The notes beneath the pieces are model-generated. The model ran no database searches and was not told the DNA's origin. It saw nothing but the letters and a program-made list of their open reading frames with translations. From positions 5,952,001 to 6,016,000 of the forward strand of contig NZ_CP038438.1 in NCBI RefSeq assembly GCF_004683905.1: DNA of 64,000 nt, written 5' to 3'. A program made the translations under genes and the position numbers. Source of the stretch: Pseudomonas fluorescens (lineage in GTDB: Bacteria > Pseudomonadota > Gammaproteobacteria > Pseudomonadales > Pseudomonadaceae). Shown here piece by piece: positions 61,852-64,000 of this stretch (its first letter is position 1; each line of letters opens with the position of its first letter).

Positions 61852-61923
61852 TGTGGGAGCGAGCTTGCTCGCGAAGGGGCCCTTAAGACCGCCAAAAGCT
61901 TCGCGAGCAAGCTCGCTCCCACA
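61852..61923. repeat. inverted REP pair inside the pst operon
   Basis: ATGTGGGAGCGAGCTTGCTC and its inverted partner ending GCAAGCTCGCTCCCACA form a hairpin in the 169-base gap between pstA and pstB. REP hairpins inside operons can stabilise the upstream message or reduce downstream expression. Confidence 0.9.
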
Positions 61924-61938
61924 GGGTTCGCGCCGTCC

Positions 61939-63609
61939 TTAGCTATCCAGCGCTTTGTATTTTTCGCGCAGGTGGTTACGAATCCACACCGCCGACAGGT
62001 TCAACGTAGCGATCACCAGCACCAGCAGCAGCGCCGTGGCGTACACCAGTGGTCGTGCCGCTTCGACGTTCGGGCTCTGGAAGCCGACGTCATAGATGTG
62101 GAAGCCCAGGTGCATGATCTTCTGGTCCAGGTGCAGGTATGGGTAGTTGCCGTCCACCGGCAGCGACGGCGCCAGCTTCACCACACCCACCAGCATCAGC
62201 GGCGCCACTTCACCGGCGGCGCGGGCCACGGCGAGGATCATGCCGGTCATCATCGCCGGGCTGGCCATAGGCAGGACGATCTTCCACAGCGTTTCCGCCT
62301 TGGTCGCGCCCAGCGCCAGCGAGCCTTCACGGACGGTGCGCGGGATACGCGCCAGACCTTCCTCGGTCGCCACGATCACCACCGGCACCGCCAGCAGCGC
62401 CAGGGTCAGCGAGGCCCAGAGCAGACCCGGAGTACCGAACGTCGGCGCCGGCAGTGCTTCGGGGAAGAACAAACGGTCGACCGAACCACCCAGCACGTAG
62501 ACGAAGAAGCCCAGACCGAATACGCCGTAGACGATCGCCGGAACGCCGGCGAGGTTGTTCACGGCGATGCGGATGATCCGGGTCAGGGCGTTCTGCTTGG
62601 CGTATTCACGCAGGTAGACCGCCGCCAGCACGCCGAACGGAGTCACGATCATCGCCATGATCAGGGTCATCATCACCGTGCCGAAAATCGCCGGGAAGAT
62701 CCCGCCTTCGGTGTTCGCTTCACGCGGATCGTCGGAAAGGAATTCCCAGACCTTGCTGAAGTAGAAACCGATCTTGGTCATCGTGCCCATGGCATTCGGC
62801 TGATAGGCGTGAACCACTTTGCCCAGGCTGATTTCGATCTCTTTGCCGTTGGCATCGCGGGCAGTCAGCGCGTCGCGGTTGAACTGCGCATGCAGATCGC
62901 TCAGACGCGCTTCGATGTCCTGATAACGCGCGTTCAGCTCGGCACGCTCGGCGTCCATGTCCGCTTGCGCGGTGGCGTCGAGCTTGCCGTCCAGTTCCAG
63001 TTTGCGCCCGTGCAGACGGATGCGTTCCAGCCCTGCGTTGATCGCACCGATGTCGGTCTTTTCCAGCGATTTGAGTTGTGCAGCAAGGCCGTTCACACGG
63101 TTGATCCGCGCTTGCAGCTCAGGCCAGGCCGCTTCGCCTTCGGCGATCACCTTGCCGTCCTGTTTGACGTTGACCAGGTAGCCGTAGAAGTTGCCCCACT
63201 CGCGACGCTCGATCGCCATCAGTTCCGGCGGCGTGGTCTGCTTGGTCAGCCACTCGCCGACCACCCAGGTGAAGTCGTTGCCGTTCAGGTCACGGTTGCC
63301 GACCTTGATCAGCTCGCGGGTCATGAATTCCGGGCCCTGATCAGGCACCGGCAGGCCGGCGCTTTTCAGGCGTGCGCGCGGTACTTCTTCTTTCTGTACC
63401 ACTTCGCCGATGACCAGATGATTGGCCTGGCCAGGTACGTCGTAGCTGGCGTGGATCAGGTCCGCCGGCCAGAAGTGACCCAGACCGCGCACGGCAATCA
63501 CCGCCAGCAGGCCAATGGTCATGATGACCGCGATGGACACCGCGCCACCGCTGATCCAGACGCCCGGGGCGCCGCTCTTGAACCATCCATTCAGGGAGTT
63601 CTGTTTCAC
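61939..63609 (-). CDS. pstA: phosphate ABC transporter permease PstA with DUF3333-type N-terminal extension
   Basis: 556 residues from a GTG, roughly 260 longer than E. coli PstA. After the first membrane helix (SIAVIMTIGLLAVIAVRGLG) comes a long soluble region (about 45-300) with a coiled coil (RINRVNGLAAQLKSLEKTDI ... QADMDAERAELNARYQDIEA RLSDL), the DUF3333-type insert. The permease part (about 310-550) has FGVLAAVYLREYAKQNALTR and the EGSLALGATKAETLWKIVLP EAA-type loop. This long form is known in pseudomonads. Confidence 0.94.
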   Translation of the reverse strand: MKQNSLNGWFKSGAPGVWISGGAVSIAVIMTIGLLAVIAVRGLGHFWPADLIHASYDVPGQANHLVIGEVVQKEEVPRARLKSAGLPVPDQGPEFMTRELIKVGNRDLNGNDFTWVVGEWLTKQTTPPELMAIERREWGNFYGYLVNVKQDGKVIAEGEAAWPELQARINRVNGLAAQLKSLEKTDIGAINAGLERIRLHGRKLELDGKLDATAQADMDAERAELNARYQDIEARLSDLHAQFNRDALTARDANGKEIEISLGKVVHAYQPNAMGTMTKIGFYFSKVWEFLSDDPREANTEGGIFPAIFGTVMMTLIMAMIVTPFGVLAAVYLREYAKQNALTRIIRIAVNNLAGVPAIVYGVFGLGFFVYVLGGSVDRLFFPEALPAPTFGTPGLLWASLTLALLAVPVVIVATEEGLARIPRTVREGSLALGATKAETLWKIVLPMASPAMMTGMILAVARAAGEVAPLMLVGVVKLAPSLPVDGNYPYLHLDQKIMHLGFHIYDVGFQSPNVEAARPLVYATALLLVLVIATLNLSAVWIRNHLREKYKALDS

Positions 63610-63624
63610 AGACTTCTACCTTTC

Positions 63625-64000
63625 TTAAAGCGACGAGTATTTCTTGCGCAGACGCTGACGAATCAGTTCTGCCAGGGTGTTCATGACGAAGGTGAACAAC
63701 AGCAGCACCAGCGCCGAGAGGAACAGCACGCGGTAGTGGCTGCCGCCGACTTCCGACTCGGGCATTTCCACCGCGACGTTGGCGGCCAGGGTGCGCAGGC
63801 CTTCGAACAGGTTCATTTCCATGACCGGGGTGTTACCCGTGGCCATCAGCACGATCATGGTTTCGCCGACCGCACGGCCCATGCCGATCATCAGTGCGGA
63901 GAAGATGCCCGGGCTGGCGGTGAGGATCACCACGCGGGTCATGGTCTGCCACGGCGTGGCACCGAGCGCCAGGGAACCGAGGGTCAGGCCACGCGGCACA
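63625..64000 (-). CDS. pstC: phosphate ABC transporter permease PstC, partial (N-terminus beyond right edge)
   Basis: The C-terminal 125 codons or so. The permease EAA-type loop is visible (GSLALGATPWQTMTRVVILT), followed by GIFSALMIGMGRAVGETMIV and the last membrane helix (VLFLSALVLLLFTFVMNTLA) with a basic end. The frame stays open to the edge. The stop is 15 bases before the pstA start. Confidence 0.93.
   Translation of the reverse strand, partial: VPRGLTLGSLALGATPWQTMTRVVILTASPGIFSALMIGMGRAVGETMIVLMATGNTPVMEMNLFEGLRTLAANVAVEMPESEVGGSHYRVLFLSALVLLLFTFVMNTLAELIRQRLRKKYSSL

Overview
The window is a GC-rich stretch of a Pseudomonas chromosome, most likely from the P. fluorescens group. This rests on family-typical proteins (OxyR, RecG, PhoBR, Pst, UbiCA, rubredoxins), the REP/REPIN repeats between genes (arms containing GTGGGAGCGGGCTTGCTCGCGA), and DUF6124-type small genes, which I know mainly from fluorescent pseudomonads. 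No rRNA, tRNA, CRISPR array, integrase or intact insertion sequence was seen.

Layout. 1-7.5 kb is core: the end-less start of an SDR-type epimerase gene, exbB-exbD-tonB (energy for TonB-dependent import, possibly Fur-controlled), oxyR, recG and a YbaK/HDOD-type protein. About 7.7-20.5 kb is accessory: an SCP2-like small protein, a DUF6124 gene behind an elaborate structured leader, a GNAT-like gene with a 53-residue partner, a run of exported proteins including two tandem TPR paralogues, and an operon of an unusual alpha/beta-hydrolase/dikinase fusion with a membrane-anchored TIGR01777-type epimerase. About 17.5-48.9 kb, all but one gene on the minus strand, is a type VI secretion system (T6SS). 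Read in its own direction: tssA-tssB-tssC-tssE, an inserted PAAR/effector/immunity cassette, tssF-tssG-clpV-sigma54 activator, then a tiny lipoprotein, fha, tssJ-tssK-tssL-tssM, a PP2C phosphatase, a Ser/Thr kinase, vgrG, a large two-headed peptidoglycan hydrolase and LprI-like immunity candidates. The backbone order matches the P. aeruginosa HSI-II (H2-T6SS) plan as I remember it; no hcp is present in the window.

From 49.6 kb the sequence is core again: a small exported protein, an HU homologue, rubredoxin reductase and rubredoxin, ubiC-ubiA, a YP-repeat exported protein, phoB-phoR (with a Pho box), a CNNM/CorC membrane protein, an M23 peptidase, a response regulator, and phoU-pstB-pstA-pstC running off the right edge. 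By recalled PAO1 order (oxyR-recG-HDOD ... HU-rubredoxin reductase-ubiCA-phoBR-pst), about 41 kb of accessory DNA sits inside an otherwise collinear core segment.

The points most worth a second look are: the DUF6124 leader, with several hairpins, a long-range pairing, a possible leader peptide and a masked ribosome binding site; the hydrolase/dikinase fusion whose hydrolase nucleophile is Asn; the T6SS effector with an SH3-interrupted M23 domain plus an EF-hand and T4-lysozyme-like domain followed by three different LprI-domain genes; the PAAR-linked permuted-papain effector cassette inserted between tssE and tssF; and a family of about 135-145-base inverted repeats with GGGGATAAATCCCC cores at three sites.
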